This document shows, piece by piece, positions 20,129 through 29,431 of a stretch of DNA of 64,000 nt. The DNA comes from JAFKFI01 sp963795435 (lineage in GTDB: Bacteria > Pseudomonadota > Alphaproteobacteria > Acetobacterales > Acetobacteraceae). The notes below the pieces were generated by a model. It was given only the letters and a program-made list of their open reading frames with translations, had not been told where the DNA came from and made no database searches. Made by a program: the position numbers and the translations under genes. Numbering within the stretch: the stretch's first letter is position 1; every line of letters begins with the position of its first letter. Location: contig CAWCHV010000007.1 in NCBI GenBank assembly GCA_963795435.1, positions 2,294,001-2,358,000 on the forward strand. The letters are read 5' to 3'.

Positions 20129-20851
20129 CTATGCGACGCGGGCGGCTTCCATCAGCCGCTTCATCTCCCGCACCGCCTCGGCCAGGCCGCCGGCGACGAT
20201 GGCCTCGCCAATCAGGAAATGGCCGATATTCAGCTCCACCACCTCGGGAAGCGCGGCCACCGGGGCGACGTTGGCGAATGTCAGCCCGTGCCCGGCGTGA
20301 CACTCCAGCCCGATTTCGCGTGTCAGCGCCGCCGCCGCGCGCAGCCGGTCGAGCTCGCCCGGCCGTCCATCCGCGTAGGAGCCGGTGTGCAGCTCCACCG
20401 CCGGCGCGCCGATCGCCACGGCGGCGCGGAGCTGCGCCGGATCGGGGTCGATGAACAGCGAGACCCGGATGCCCGCCTCGCGCAGCGCCGCGACCACCGG
20501 CCGCAGCGCCTCCTGCTGCCCGGCGACGTCGAGGCCGCCCTCTGTCGTGACCTCCTGCCGCCGCTCGGGCACCAGGCAGCTCGCGTGCGGGCGGATCTCT
20601 CGCGCGATGGCGACCATTTCCTCGGTCGCCGCCATCTCGAGGTTGATCGGCGCCGCGATCGCCGCGCGGATGCGGCGCACGTCGTCGTCGCGGATGTGCC
20701 GCCGATCCTCGCGCAGATGCAGCGTGATCCCGTCCGCCCCGGCCTGCACGGCGGCGCGCGCGGCGTCCAGCGGGTCGGGATGGGCGCCGCCGCGCGCGTT
20801 GCGCACCGTCGCCACGTGATCGATGTTCACGCCGAGGCGCAGCTTGGTCAT
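20129..20851 (-). CDS. pdxJ: Pyridoxine 5'-phosphate synthase
   Basis: 240 residues, normal length. The start RLGVNIDHVATVRNARGG is the active-site signature of PdxJ; LREDRRHIRDDDVRRI and ELHTGSYADGRPGELDRL follow. It joins 3-amino-2-oxopropyl phosphate with deoxyxylulose 5-phosphate to make pyridoxine phosphate, in the cytoplasm. Its start overlaps the pdxA stop by 4 bp (ATGA), so the two last steps of the pathway are translationally coupled. Confidence 0.96.
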   Translation of the reverse strand: MTKLRLGVNIDHVATVRNARGGAHPDPLDAARAAVQAGADGITLHLREDRRHIRDDDVRRIRAAIAAPINLEMAATEEMVAIAREIRPHASCLVPERRQEVTTEGGLDVAGQQEALRPVVAALREAGIRVSLFIDPDPAQLRAAVAIGAPAVELHTGSYADGRPGELDRLRAAAALTREIGLECHAGHGLTFANVAPVAALPEVVELNIGHFLIGEAIVAGGLAEAVREMKRLMEAARVA

Positions 20852-21831
20852 GGCGATCCTCCGGAGCGGCGGGCGGCGAGTTCGGCGGCGAGGCGCAGCG
20901 CCGCGATCAGGCTGGCGGGACTGGCGAGCCCCTTGCCCGCGATGTCGTAGGCGGTGCCGTGATCCGGCGAGGTGCGGACGATCGGCAGGCCGAGGGTGAC
21001 GTTCACCCCGCCGTCCCGGTCGAGCGTCTTGAGCGGGATCAGCGCCTGGTCGTGATACATGCAGAGCGCCGCGTCGTATCGGGCGCGCGCCGCCTCGGTG
21101 AACATCGTATCAGGCGGCCACGGCCCACTCGCGTCGATGCCCTCCGCGCGTAGCGCCGCCACCGCGGGCGCGACGATCGCCGCGTCCTCCGAGCCGAGCG
21201 CGCCGCCCTCCCCGGCGTGCGGGTTGAGCCCAGCGACCGCGAGGCGCGGGGCCGCGATGCCGAAGTCGCGCCGCAGCGCCGCGGCCGTGGTGCGGCCGAC
21301 GGCGACAATCCTTTCCGTGGTCAGCGCGGCGATCGCATCCCGCAGCGACACGTGGATCGTCACCGGCACCGCCCGGAGCTGCGGACAGGCGAGCATCATC
21401 ACCTCCTGCCCCGCAACACCGGTCAGCTCGGCGAGGAATTCGGTGTGGCCGGGATGGCGGAACCCGGCGGCGTAGAGCGCCGCCTTATTGATCGGATTTG
21501 TCACCACTCCGCCGACCTCGCCGCGCAGCGCCAACGCCGTCGCCCGCTCGATGCTGCCGATGATCGCCGGCGCGTTGGCTGCATCGGGCTGGCCGGGGCG
21601 GGCCGGAACCGCGAGGCGAACCGGCAGGACGGGCAACATCCGGGCGAACACCTCAGCGGCCTGCGCCGGCCTCTCGATCACCTCAACCGGCGTACCCAGC
21701 CCAGCCAGCCGTCCGGGATCGTCGAGCGCCACGAAGCACGGACCGTCCGCGCGCAACGCCTGCCAGGCTTGCACAAGAATCTCGCCGCCGATGCCGGCCG
21801 GATCGCCCATCGTCAGCGCGAGGGGAAGCAT
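20848..21831 (-). CDS. pdxA: 4-hydroxythreonine-4-phosphate dehydrogenase
   Basis: 327 residues. PLALTMGDPAGIGGEI opens the protein; metal-binding His residues are in FRHPGHTEFLAEL, SLRDAIAAL and CMYHDQALIPLKTL; RTSPDHGTAYDIAGKG is the conserved C-terminal signature. It makes the precursor that PdxJ uses, which fits the 4-bp overlap with pdxJ. It lies 3 bp after lpdA on the same strand, so it may be read as the end of the long TCA transcript. Confidence 0.96.
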   Translation of the reverse strand: MLPLALTMGDPAGIGGEILVQAWQALRADGPCFVALDDPGRLAGLGTPVEVIERPAQAAEVFARMLPVLPVRLAVPARPGQPDAANAPAIIGSIERATALALRGEVGGVVTNPINKAALYAAGFRHPGHTEFLAELTGVAGQEVMMLACPQLRAVPVTIHVSLRDAIAALTTERIVAVGRTTAAALRRDFGIAAPRLAVAGLNPHAGEGGALGSEDAAIVAPAVAALRAEGIDASGPWPPDTMFTEAARARYDAALCMYHDQALIPLKTLDRDGGVNVTLGLPIVRTSPDHGTAYDIAGKGLASPASLIAALRLAAELAARRSGGSP

Positions 21832-21834
21832 CGC

Positions 21835-23226
21835 TCAGATATGCAGCGCCCGCCCCTCGACGGCGAGTGCCGCCTCCTTCACGGCTTCGTTGAGGCTCGG
21901 GTGCGCGTGGCAGGTGCGCGCGATGTCCTCGGCCGAGGCGCCGAACTCCATCGCCGTGACCAGTTCGGCGATCAGCGTGCCGGCGTCGGGGCCGATGATG
22001 TGGGCGCCGAGCACCCGGTCGGTCGCCTTGTCGGCGAGGATTTTGACGAACCCGTCCGTATCGCCCATCGCGCGGGCGCGGGCATTGGCGGTGAAAGGGA
22101 ATTTTCCCACCGTGTAGGCAACGCCCGCCGCCTTCAGCTCCTCCTCGGTCTGGCCCACCGAGGCGACCTCCGGCCATGTGTAGACCACCCCCGGGATCGC
22201 GCCGTAGTTCACGTGACCGGCCTGTCCGGCGATGATCTCTGCCACCGCGACGCCCTCCTCCTCGGCCTTGTGCGCGAGCATCGGGCCGTCGATCACGTCG
22301 CCGATCGCGAAGATTCCAGGCACGTTGGTGGCGTAATGGCCGTCGGTCCGCACCCGGCCGCGCTCGTCCGTCGCGACCCCCGCCTCGGCGAGCCCCAGCC
22401 CCTCCGTGATCGCCCGCCTGCCGACGGCCAGCAGCACCACGTCGGCGGTGATCTCCTCCGCAGGTCCCCCCTTGACCGGCTCCACGGTCAAAGTCACCCC
22501 GGCATTGCCGGGCCGCGCGGCCGTCACCTTGGTACCGAGCCGGAATTTTATCCCCTGCTTGCCGAGCACCCGCTCGAAGGCGCGCGCCACCTCGGCGTCC
22601 ATCGTCGGCACCAGCCGGTCGAGGAACTCGATCACCGTGACCTCCGAGCCCAGCCGGCGCCACACGCTGCCCAGCTCCAGCCCGATATAGCCGCCGCCGA
22701 TCACCGCCAGCCGCTCCGGCACCCGGTCGAGCTCCAGGCCGCCGGTGGAGGTGACGATCTGCTTCTCGTCCACATCGACGCCGGGCAGCGGCACGCTCTC
22801 GCTGCCGGTGGCGATGACGATGTTCTTTGCCGCGTACTCAGTGCCGTCCACGTCGACAAGGCCGGGTGCGATGATCCGGGCGGTGCCCTTGAGCCACGTC
22901 ACCTTGTTCTTGCGGAACAGGAACTCGACGCCCTTGACGTTGGCCGTCACCACCTCTCCCTTGCGCGCCATCATGCGCGCGAGGTCGAGCTTCACCTCCG
23001 GGATCTCGACGCCATGCGCGGCGAAATCATGCGAGGCCGCGTGGAAATTCTCCGAGGATTGCAGCAGCGCCTTGGACGGGATGCAGCCGATGTTGAGGCA
23101 GGTGCCGCCGAGCGTCGCGCGCTTCTCCACACAGGCGACCTTCAAGCCGAGCTGCGCCGCCCGCAACGCGCACACATACCCGCCCGGGCCAGCTCCAATG
23201 ACGATCACGTCGAATGCTTCGCTCAT
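21835..23226 (-). CDS. lpdA: Dihydrolipoyl dehydrogenase (E3)
   Basis: 463 residues. FAD-binding GAGPGGYVCALRAAQLG at the N-terminus; redox-active disulfide C43 and C48 in GGTCLNIGCIPSKAL; NAD-binding GGGYIGLELGSVWRRLG; and the C-terminal catalytic HAHPSLNEAVKEAA. It reoxidises the lipoyl groups of the 2-oxoglutarate (and perhaps pyruvate) dehydrogenase complex. It belongs to the sucAB cluster but is separated from sucB by three small genes. The start ATG at 23224-23226 begins the flavoprotein fold directly. Confidence 0.97.
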   Translation of the reverse strand: MSEAFDVIVIGAGPGGYVCALRAAQLGLKVACVEKRATLGGTCLNIGCIPSKALLQSSENFHAASHDFAAHGVEIPEVKLDLARMMARKGEVVTANVKGVEFLFRKNKVTWLKGTARIIAPGLVDVDGTEYAAKNIVIATGSESVPLPGVDVDEKQIVTSTGGLELDRVPERLAVIGGGYIGLELGSVWRRLGSEVTVIEFLDRLVPTMDAEVARAFERVLGKQGIKFRLGTKVTAARPGNAGVTLTVEPVKGGPAEEITADVVLLAVGRRAITEGLGLAEAGVATDERGRVRTDGHYATNVPGIFAIGDVIDGPMLAHKAEEEGVAVAEIIAGQAGHVNYGAIPGVVYTWPEVASVGQTEEELKAAGVAYTVGKFPFTANARARAMGDTDGFVKILADKATDRVLGAHIIGPDAGTLIAELVTAMEFGASAEDIARTCHAHPSLNEAVKEAALAVEGRALHI

Positions 23227-23298
23227 CGCCGATCCGCGATCCCCTCAACTGTCGTGCTCGCTTATCCCGGCAGAGGTGGGGATGGAAGCCGCCCCCCG

Positions 23299-24027
23299 CT
23301 AGGACGGCACCAGCCAGCGCAACGAACGACGCAGTGCCGCGGCACCATTCCGCTCGAACCAGCGCCCATGCGCGAAGATGACGCGCTCCGGCTCCCAGGC
23401 CAGCACGCGGGAGACGGCCGAGGCGGCCTCCCTCCGGCGCAGCCGCACCATCGCCCGCAGATAGAGGGGTGCCCGCCCGTCCGGCGCCACGACGCCGAGC
23501 AGGCGGCCCAACGGTCGGGCCGCCGCGGGCAGTTTCTCCAGTTCCAGGTTCAGCACGAGGTCGGTCAGCAGCGCCGTGCGGCTCGGCCGGTGCAGCAACG
23601 CGAGCTCGCGGAATCCGCCACCGCCGGGAATCACGCACTGCTCGATGCCGTCCCACGCCGGCTCGCCGAGATCGCGATCGAGCCGCAAGCCGGCGCGACG
23701 CACCTGCCGGCGCTCGCGCAAACCGGGGGCCGCCCAGGTGGTTGCATCAGGGCAAGCCGCTATCCATTCGCGCAGGAATGTCCAATGGGCGAAGCTCGGC
23801 GCGACCAGGTGCCGGATCGGCCCGAGTGCCGTGATCGCGTCGCGCAAATCCCGGTCGTAACGTGTCGGCGAGTGCAGCAACATCCCGCCATCCACCCTGA
23901 TGACCGTCATGCGAAGCGGCAGCGGCACGCGCGCGATCGTCAGCGGGCCGCTATCGACCACCCAAAGATCGTCCGCCACGGGCTTGAGCACGTCGAGCGG
24001 CGGATAGGTCGCCTGATCCGACGACAT
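23299..24027 (-). CDS. DUF4336 domain protein
   Basis: 242 residues. Motifs of the family: LKPVADDLWVVDSGPLTI, LPLRMTVIRVDGGMLLHSPT, LGPIRHLVAPSFAHWTFLREW and LLTDLVLNLELEKLP, with a late HGRWFERNG. It looks like a metallo-beta-lactamase relative that has lost most of the metal-binding HxHxDH motif; its function is unknown. It lies inside the TCA cluster, 14 bp before the neighbouring DUF3775 gene and 72 bp ahead of lpdA. The start ATG is at 24025-24027; longer in-frame starts would overlap the preceding gene. Confidence 0.75.
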   Translation of the reverse strand: MSSDQATYPPLDVLKPVADDLWVVDSGPLTIARVPLPLRMTVIRVDGGMLLHSPTRYDRDLRDAITALGPIRHLVAPSFAHWTFLREWIAACPDATTWAAPGLRERRQVRRAGLRLDRDLGEPAWDGIEQCVIPGGGGFRELALLHRPSRTALLTDLVLNLELEKLPAAARPLGRLLGVVAPDGRAPLYLRAMVRLRRREAASAVSRVLAWEPERVIFAHGRWFERNGAAALRRSLRWLVPS

Positions 24028-24041
24028 GCCGCATCCACCGA

Positions 24042-24440
24042 CTAGGCGAGACCGAGCTGGTACAGCCCCTTGGAGAGATAGGCCGCGAGCGCCGCCTCCT
24101 CGGCCAGCGCGCGGACCTCGGACGCGTCGGACAGCGCCTGGGCCTGCGCGACGGCCTGCTCCCATTGAGCGGCGGCGAAATCGCCGCGACCGATCATCAT
24201 CACCGCCCGCAGTTCGCGCCGCGCCTCGGGCGTGATGCGCGCGATGGCTTGTTCAAGGGTGGCGAGTGCCGCGTCCTGGCGCTCGCCACGCGCGATTTCA
24301 TCCGCCGGTTCCACCCCGTCGCCGAGATCCGCCCGATAGACGCGGTTGCTCAACCGATTGCCGGCCGCGTCCGCGTCCCGGCTGAGGGCGATGACGGAAC
24401 GCACGAATTCAGCACCCAACCGGTCGAGCATCGCAACCAC
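24042..24440 (-). CDS. DUF3775-like protein
   Basis: 132 residues, all-helical by appearance. SNRVYRADLGDGVEPADEI, EQAIARITPEARRELRAVM, MIGRGDFAAAQWEQAVAQA and AAYLSKGLYQLGLA are in the order expected for DUF3775. It has no signal or membrane segment. The family's function is unknown; here it is part of the TCA cluster between the coiled-coil protein and DUF4336. The family assignment is from memory of the pattern. Confidence 0.6.
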   Translation of the reverse strand: MVAMLDRLGAEFVRSVIALSRDADAAGNRLSNRVYRADLGDGVEPADEIARGERQDAALATLEQAIARITPEARRELRAVMMIGRGDFAAAQWEQAVAQAQALSDASEVRALAEEAALAAYLSKGLYQLGLA

Positions 24441-24549
24441 CCGCGCCTGTCGCCCACCGACAACGGCGCTCCCTGCAGACGGTTGCGTGCCGCGAAGGCA
24501 GGTGAGTGGCGCGCGCGGCCAGCCCTATGAAGGGCCTCCGATCCTCCGC

Positions 24550-25002
24550 TCATTGCAGGATATGCAGCTTTATGGCGACATATGGCAGGTAAACCGATCC
24601 CACCGCGATTCCGGTGAGCGACAACGTGAACAGCGCAATCCCCATCGCCCAGATCGCCCCGCGGCTCGGCTTGTGCGCGAGCTCGGTCATGACTTCCCCG
24701 CGGAACGTGGCCGCCTCCGTGCGCAGCGTCGCTATATCGCTTGAGAGATCGTGACGCACGCTGGCGATCTCGCCTGAAAGGTCGTGACGGACGCTGGCGA
24801 TCTCGCCCGAGAGATCGCGGCGCACGCTCTCTACCTCCGCCTTGGTGGCGAGGTATGGAATCTGCGCGTCGATGCGCACGATCATCGGCTCGATCCGGCG
24901 CAGGATGGCGCGAACCTCGCCCATCTCCTCCTCCAGCCGCGAGACCCGGGCGTCCATCGCCGGATCATGGGGGCCGGTCCCGTCGGACGCAACCTGGTTC
25001 AC
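24550..25002 (-). CDS. Coiled-coil membrane-anchored protein with an 11-residue tandem repeat
   Basis: 150 residues starting at GTG (25000-25002), which overlaps the sucB stop by 3 bases (GTGA). After a charged helix (MDARVSRLEEEMGEVRAIL), residues ~60-95 carry three copies of an 11-residue unit like SVRRDLSGEIA / SVRHDLSGEIA / SVRHDLSSDIA, a right-handed coiled-coil periodicity. The C-terminus has one membrane helix (WAMGIALFTLSLTGIAVG). I do not recognise a named family; it resembles DUF1640-type coiled-coil anchors. Tight coupling to sucB suggests it is made with the E2 subunit, but no function can be assigned. Confidence 0.65.
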   Translation of the reverse strand: MNQVASDGTGPHDPAMDARVSRLEEEMGEVRAILRRIEPMIVRIDAQIPYLATKAEVESVRRDLSGEIASVRHDLSGEIASVRHDLSSDIATLRTEAATFRGEVMTELAHKPSRGAIWAMGIALFTLSLTGIAVGSVYLPYVAIKLHILQ

Positions 25003-26312
25003 AGGTCGAGCAGCAGCCGGCGCGGATCCTCGACGCCCTCCTTCACCCGCACCAGGAAGGACACCGCCTCGCGCCCGTCCACGATGCGGTGGTCGTAGCT
25101 GACGGCGAGATACATCATCGGCCGCGCCTCGATCTTGCCGCCGACCACCACCGGGCGCTCCTGGATCTTGTGCATCCCGAGGATCGCCGATTGCGGCGGG
25201 TTGAGGATCGGCGTCGACATCAGCGAGCCGTAGATGCCGCCGTTGGTGATGCTGAAACTGCCGCCGGCCAATTCGTCAAGCTTGAGCTGGCCGTCGCGGG
25301 CGCGGCGGCCGAAATCGGCGATCGCGGCCTCGATCTCGGCAAATCCCATGCGGTCGGCGTCGCGGATCACCGGCACCACAAGCCCGTTCGCCCCGCCCAC
25401 CGCGATGCCCATGTGGACGAAGTTCTTGTAGACGATCTCGTCGCCGTCGATCTCGGCGTTCACCGCGGGAAACTCCTTCAACGCCGCGACGCAGGCCTTC
25501 ACGAAGAACGACATGAAGCCGAGGCGCACGCCTTCGTGCTTCTTCTCGAAGGCGTCGCGATACTCCGAGCGCAGCGCCATCACGGCGCTCATGTCCACCT
25601 CGTTGAAGGTGGTGAGCATCGCCGCGGTGTTCTGCGCCTCCTTCAGCCGTGCCGCGATGGTGCGGCGCAGGCGGGTCATCTTCACCCGCTCCTCGCGCGG
25701 CTCCTCGGCGCGCGGCGCGCGCACCGGCGCAGGAGCCGGGGCGGCGGGCGCCGGGCGGGAGAGAAAGGCGAGCACGTCGCCCTTGGTGATGCGGCCGTCC
25801 TTGCCGCTGCCGGCACCAACCTGCGCCGGCTCGACGCGCTGCTCGGCCATGATCTTGGCCGCCGAGGGGAACGGCAGCGGGGCTGACCTCTGGGCCGCCA
25901 CGTCGGCCGGCGGCGTCGCCGGGCGGGAGACCGGGCCGCGCGGCGGCGGCGGCGGGTTCACCCCGGCAGGGATGCGCGCCGGCGCCGCTTCGGCGGTGGC
26001 GACCTCGACCGGCTTGGCGGGAGACGACGCAGAGGCGGGGGTCGCGGGCTTCGCGGCCGAGGCGGCGCCGGCCTGCCCGGCCTCGATCGTGCCGAGCAGC
26101 GCGCCGACTTCGACCTCGGCGCCCTCGGCGGCGCTGATCGCGCCCATCACGCCGGCGGCGGGTGCGTTGACCTCGACCGTCACCTTGTCGGTCTCGAGTT
26201 CCACCAGCGGCTCGTCGGCGGCCACGGCCTCGCCCGGCTGCTTCATCCAGCGCGCCACCGTCGCCGTGGTCACGCTCTCGCCCAGGCTGGGCACGTTGAT
26301 GTCGGTCGCCAT
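24999..26312 (-). CDS. sucB: 2-oxoglutarate dehydrogenase E2, dihydrolipoyl succinyltransferase
   Basis: 437 residues with three parts: an N-terminal lipoyl domain with the lipoylated K43 in LETDKVTVEVNAP; Ala/Pro-rich linkers and a peripheral E3-binding domain (PSAAKIMAEQRVEPAQV); and the C-terminal catalytic domain with FMSFFVKACVAALKEFP and the active site SYDHRIVDGREAVSFL (His about 408, Asp about 412). It transfers the succinyl group to CoA in the TCA cycle. It follows sucA by 24 bp and is coupled by overlap to the coiled-coil gene downstream. Confidence 0.96.
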   Translation of the reverse strand: MATDINVPSLGESVTTATVARWMKQPGEAVAADEPLVELETDKVTVEVNAPAAGVMGAISAAEGAEVEVGALLGTIEAGQAGAASAAKPATPASASSPAKPVEVATAEAAPARIPAGVNPPPPPRGPVSRPATPPADVAAQRSAPLPFPSAAKIMAEQRVEPAQVGAGSGKDGRITKGDVLAFLSRPAPAAPAPAPVRAPRAEEPREERVKMTRLRRTIAARLKEAQNTAAMLTTFNEVDMSAVMALRSEYRDAFEKKHEGVRLGFMSFFVKACVAALKEFPAVNAEIDGDEIVYKNFVHMGIAVGGANGLVVPVIRDADRMGFAEIEAAIADFGRRARDGQLKLDELAGGSFSITNGGIYGSLMSTPILNPPQSAILGMHKIQERPVVVGGKIEARPMMYLAVSYDHRIVDGREAVSFLVRVKEGVEDPRRLLLDL

Positions 26313-26336
26313 CGCTGCTTGCTCTCCGCCGTTGCG

Positions 26337-29200
26337 TCAGACGCCGAGTGCGGCGTTCACCAGAGCGGCCTGCTCGGCCGCATGGGTCTTGGCCAATCCG
26401 GTCGCCGGGCTCGCCGCCTCCGCTCGCCCGGCATACTCGGGCCGCTTCGCCTTGATCTCCAGCCCGGTCAGCACCTTTTCGATGCGCCGGTCCACGAACG
26501 TCCAGGCGCCCATGTTCTCGGGCTCCTCCTGGCACCACACCAGATCCGCGTCGCGATACGGTGCCAATTCGCGCGTCAGCGTCTTGCTCGGGAACGGAAA
26601 CAGCTGCTCGACGCGCAGGATCGCCACGTCCTTCGCGCCGACCTCGCGCCGCCGCGTCAGCAGATCGTAGTAGACCTTGCCGGTGCACAGCACGACGCGG
26701 CGGACCTGCTCGGGCGGCTCGATCGGGTCGATCTCGGGGATGACGAAGCGGAACGTGCTACCCTCCGCCATGTCGCTGAGCGGCGAGACCGCGAGCTTGT
26801 GCCGCAGCAGCGATTTCGGCGTCATCAGCACCAGCGGCTTGCGGAAGTTCCGCTTCAACTGACGTCGTAGCTTATGAAAGTAGTTGGCCGGCGTGGTGAG
26901 ATTGCACACCGCCATGTTGCGCTCGGCGCAAAGCTGCAGGTAGCGCTCCAGCCGCGCCGAGGAGTGCTCCGGCCCCTGCCCCTCGTAGCCGTGCGGCAGC
27001 AGCAGCGTCAGCCCCGACATGCGCAGCCACTTGGTCTCGCCGCTGGCGAGGAACTGGTCGATGATGACCTGCGCGCCGTTGGCGAAATCGCCGAACTGGC
27101 CCTCCCACAAGACCAGAGTTTGTGGATCGGCGACCGAATAGCCGTACTCGAAGCCGAGCACGCCCTGTTCGGACAGCAGCGAGTTATAGATGTCGATGCG
27201 CGCCTGATCCGGTGAGATGTTGTTGAGCGGCACGTATTCGTTCTGATTGGTCTGATCCACCAACACGGCGTGACGCTGGCTGAACGTGCCGCGCTGGGTG
27301 TCCTCGCCCGACAACCGCACGCGATTCCCGTCGAGCAGCAGCGAGCCGAAGCCCAGCGCCTCGCCGGTCGCCCAGTCGATCCCCTCGCCGCTCTCGAACA
27401 TCGCCCGCTTGGCGTCGAGCTGGCGGGCGATTTTGGGATTGAGGTCGAACCCCTCGGGCACCGTGGCAAGCGCGCGGCCGATCCGCTTCAGCACGGATTC
27501 AGGCACCCCCGTGTCCTCCTCGGAGAACTCGGTCTGCTGGTCGGCCTCCTTCATGCCGGCCCAATGGCCTTCCAGCCAGTCCGCCTTGTTCGGCTTGTAC
27601 GCCTGCGCCGCCTGATAGGCCGCCTCCAGCGTGGCGTTGACCTCGTCGAGCATCGCCTTCGATCGCTCGGCCGGCACGCTGCCCTCGGCGGCGAGGCGTT
27701 CGGCGTAGAGCGTCCGCGTGGTCTTCTGCTTCTGGATCGCGCGATACATGATCGGCTGCGTGAAGGCCGGCTCGTCGGTCTCGTTATGGCCGTGGCGGCG
27801 ATAGCAGACGATGTCGAGCACGACGTCGGTGCCGAACTTCATGCGGAACTCGGCCGCCATTCTCGCGGCGAAGATCACCGCCTCGGGGTTGTCGCCGTTG
27901 ACGTGCAGGATCGGCGCCTGGATCGACTTGGCGACATCCGTGCAATAAAGCCCCGAATAGGCGTGCGCCGGCACCGTGGTGAAGCCGATCTGGTTGTTCA
28001 CCACGAGATGCACCGTGCCGCCGGTGCGGTAGCCGATCAGCTGGCTCATCGCGAAAGTTTCGTAGACCAGCCCCTGGCCCGCGAAGGCGGCGTCGCCGTG
28101 CATCAGCAGCGCCATCACCGAGCGGCGTTCCTTGGTGTCGCCCGCCATGTCCTGCCGCGCGCGCACCTTGCCGACCACCACCGGGTCCACCGCCTCCAGA
28201 TGCGACGGGTTGGGCTGCAAGCGAGAGGTGGATCCTGCGGCCGGCGATCTCGATGTCGGCCGAGGTGCCGAGATGGTATTTCACGTCGCCCGAGCCCTGC
28301 ACGTCGTCGGGCTTGAAGCTGGCGCCGCCGAACTCGCTGAACACCGCGGTCAGCGGCTTCTTGACGATGTTGACCAGCGTGTTGAGTCGGCCGCGATGCG
28401 GCATCCCGATGGCGACCTCGTTCACCCCGCCCGCGACGGCCGCGCCGATGATCGCGTGCAGCGCCGGGATGGTGATCTCGCCGCCCTCCAGCCCGAATCG
28501 CTTCGTCGTGACGTAGCGCCGCTGGCAGAACGTCTCGAACGCCTCGGCCTCGGTGAGCTGGCGCAGGATGGCTTCCTTCTCCGCTGCGCCGAACTCGGTG
28601 CGCCAGGGCGCGCCTTCCACCTTGCGCTGGATCCAGGCCTTCTGATCGGGGTCCTGGATGTGCATGAACTCCACGCCGAGCGGGCCGCAATAGCTCTCGC
28701 GCAGGATCGACAGGATCTCGCGCGCAGTCGCCGTCTCGCGGCCGAGCACGTTGTCGATGAAGATCGGCCGGTCCATGTCGGCCTCGGTGAAGCCGTAGGT
28801 CGCCGGATCGAGCTCGGGATGCGGCTTCGGCACCTGCAGCCCGAGCGGGTCGAGCTTGGCCTCAAGATGGCCGCGCACCCGGTAGACGCGCACCAGCATC
28901 AGGGCGCGGATCGAGTTCGCGGATGGCGGCGTGCGCCTGCTCCACCGGGACGCCCGCCGCCTCCGAACGCGCCACCCGAGGCGCCTGCGCGCCGCCGTCG
29001 AGCCTGAAATGGCGCGGCGCCCAGGAGGCCCCGACCGCGTCGGTCAGGACCGCGCGAGACTCATCGTTGAGCGCCGAGAACAGCTCCGAGAAACTCTCGT
29101 CGACCGAGGCGGGATCGGCCACCCAGCGCGCGTACATGTCGGCGATGAACGCCGCGTTCGCGCCGTTGAACGCGGTGGCCAGGATGTCGACGCCTGCCAT
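26337..29200 (-). CDS. sucA: 2-oxoglutarate dehydrogenase E1 (two apparent +1 frameshifts)
   Basis: With one extra base ignored at about 28916 and another at about 28219, the three pieces join into 953 residues, the normal length for the E1 subunit. Piece 1 (from 29200) has GANAAFIADMYARWV. Piece 2 starts at RALMLVRVYRVRGHLEAKLD and includes IGMPHRGRLNTLVN. Piece 3 starts at QPNPSHLEAVDPVVVGKVRA and includes LMHGDAAFAGQGLVYE (thiamine site), GDNPEAVIFAAR and the C-terminal GAWTFVDRRIEKVL. Across both breaks the joined sequence is the conserved one (AIRDSIRALM and HLSLQPNPSHLEAV). It decarboxylates 2-oxoglutarate in the TCA cycle. Loss of this gene is unlikely in this context, so sequence error is favoured. 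Confidence 0.92.
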
Positions 29201-29331
29201 TCTCTACCTCTCTCCAGTGCCGGGTGGGTCGCCCCTTGCAACGGCCGGGCTCAGATAGGCGTTGTCGCACGGAGCCGTGAGCACTTGATGAAGCCCGCAG
29301 GGTTGTCCGGCGCGCATACCGGGGCGCCTGG

Positions 29332-29421
29332 TCCCCTCACCCCGGCCCTCTCACCTAAGCAGGGGAGAGGGAACAGTAGAAGCCCTTTCCCCCGCTTGGG
29401 GGAGAGGGTTGGGTGAGGGGG
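29332..29421. repeat. Inverted pair of intergenic G/C-rich repeats, second copy
   Basis: CCCCTCACCCCGGCCCTCTC (from 29333) faces CCGCTTGGGGGAGAGGG and TGAGGGGG (to 29421), the same family as 19992-20125. It sits between sucD (stop at 29432) and sucA (start at 29200), inside the long TCA cluster, so it may attenuate or process the transcript rather than end it. Confidence 0.7.
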
Positions 29422-29431
29422 TCAAGCAGGC

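Noticed and set aside
21217..24045. An open frame of about 940 codons on the plus strand opposite pdxA, lpdA and DUF4336
   Set aside because: Antisense shadow; composition is abnormal and the minus-strand genes are unambiguous.
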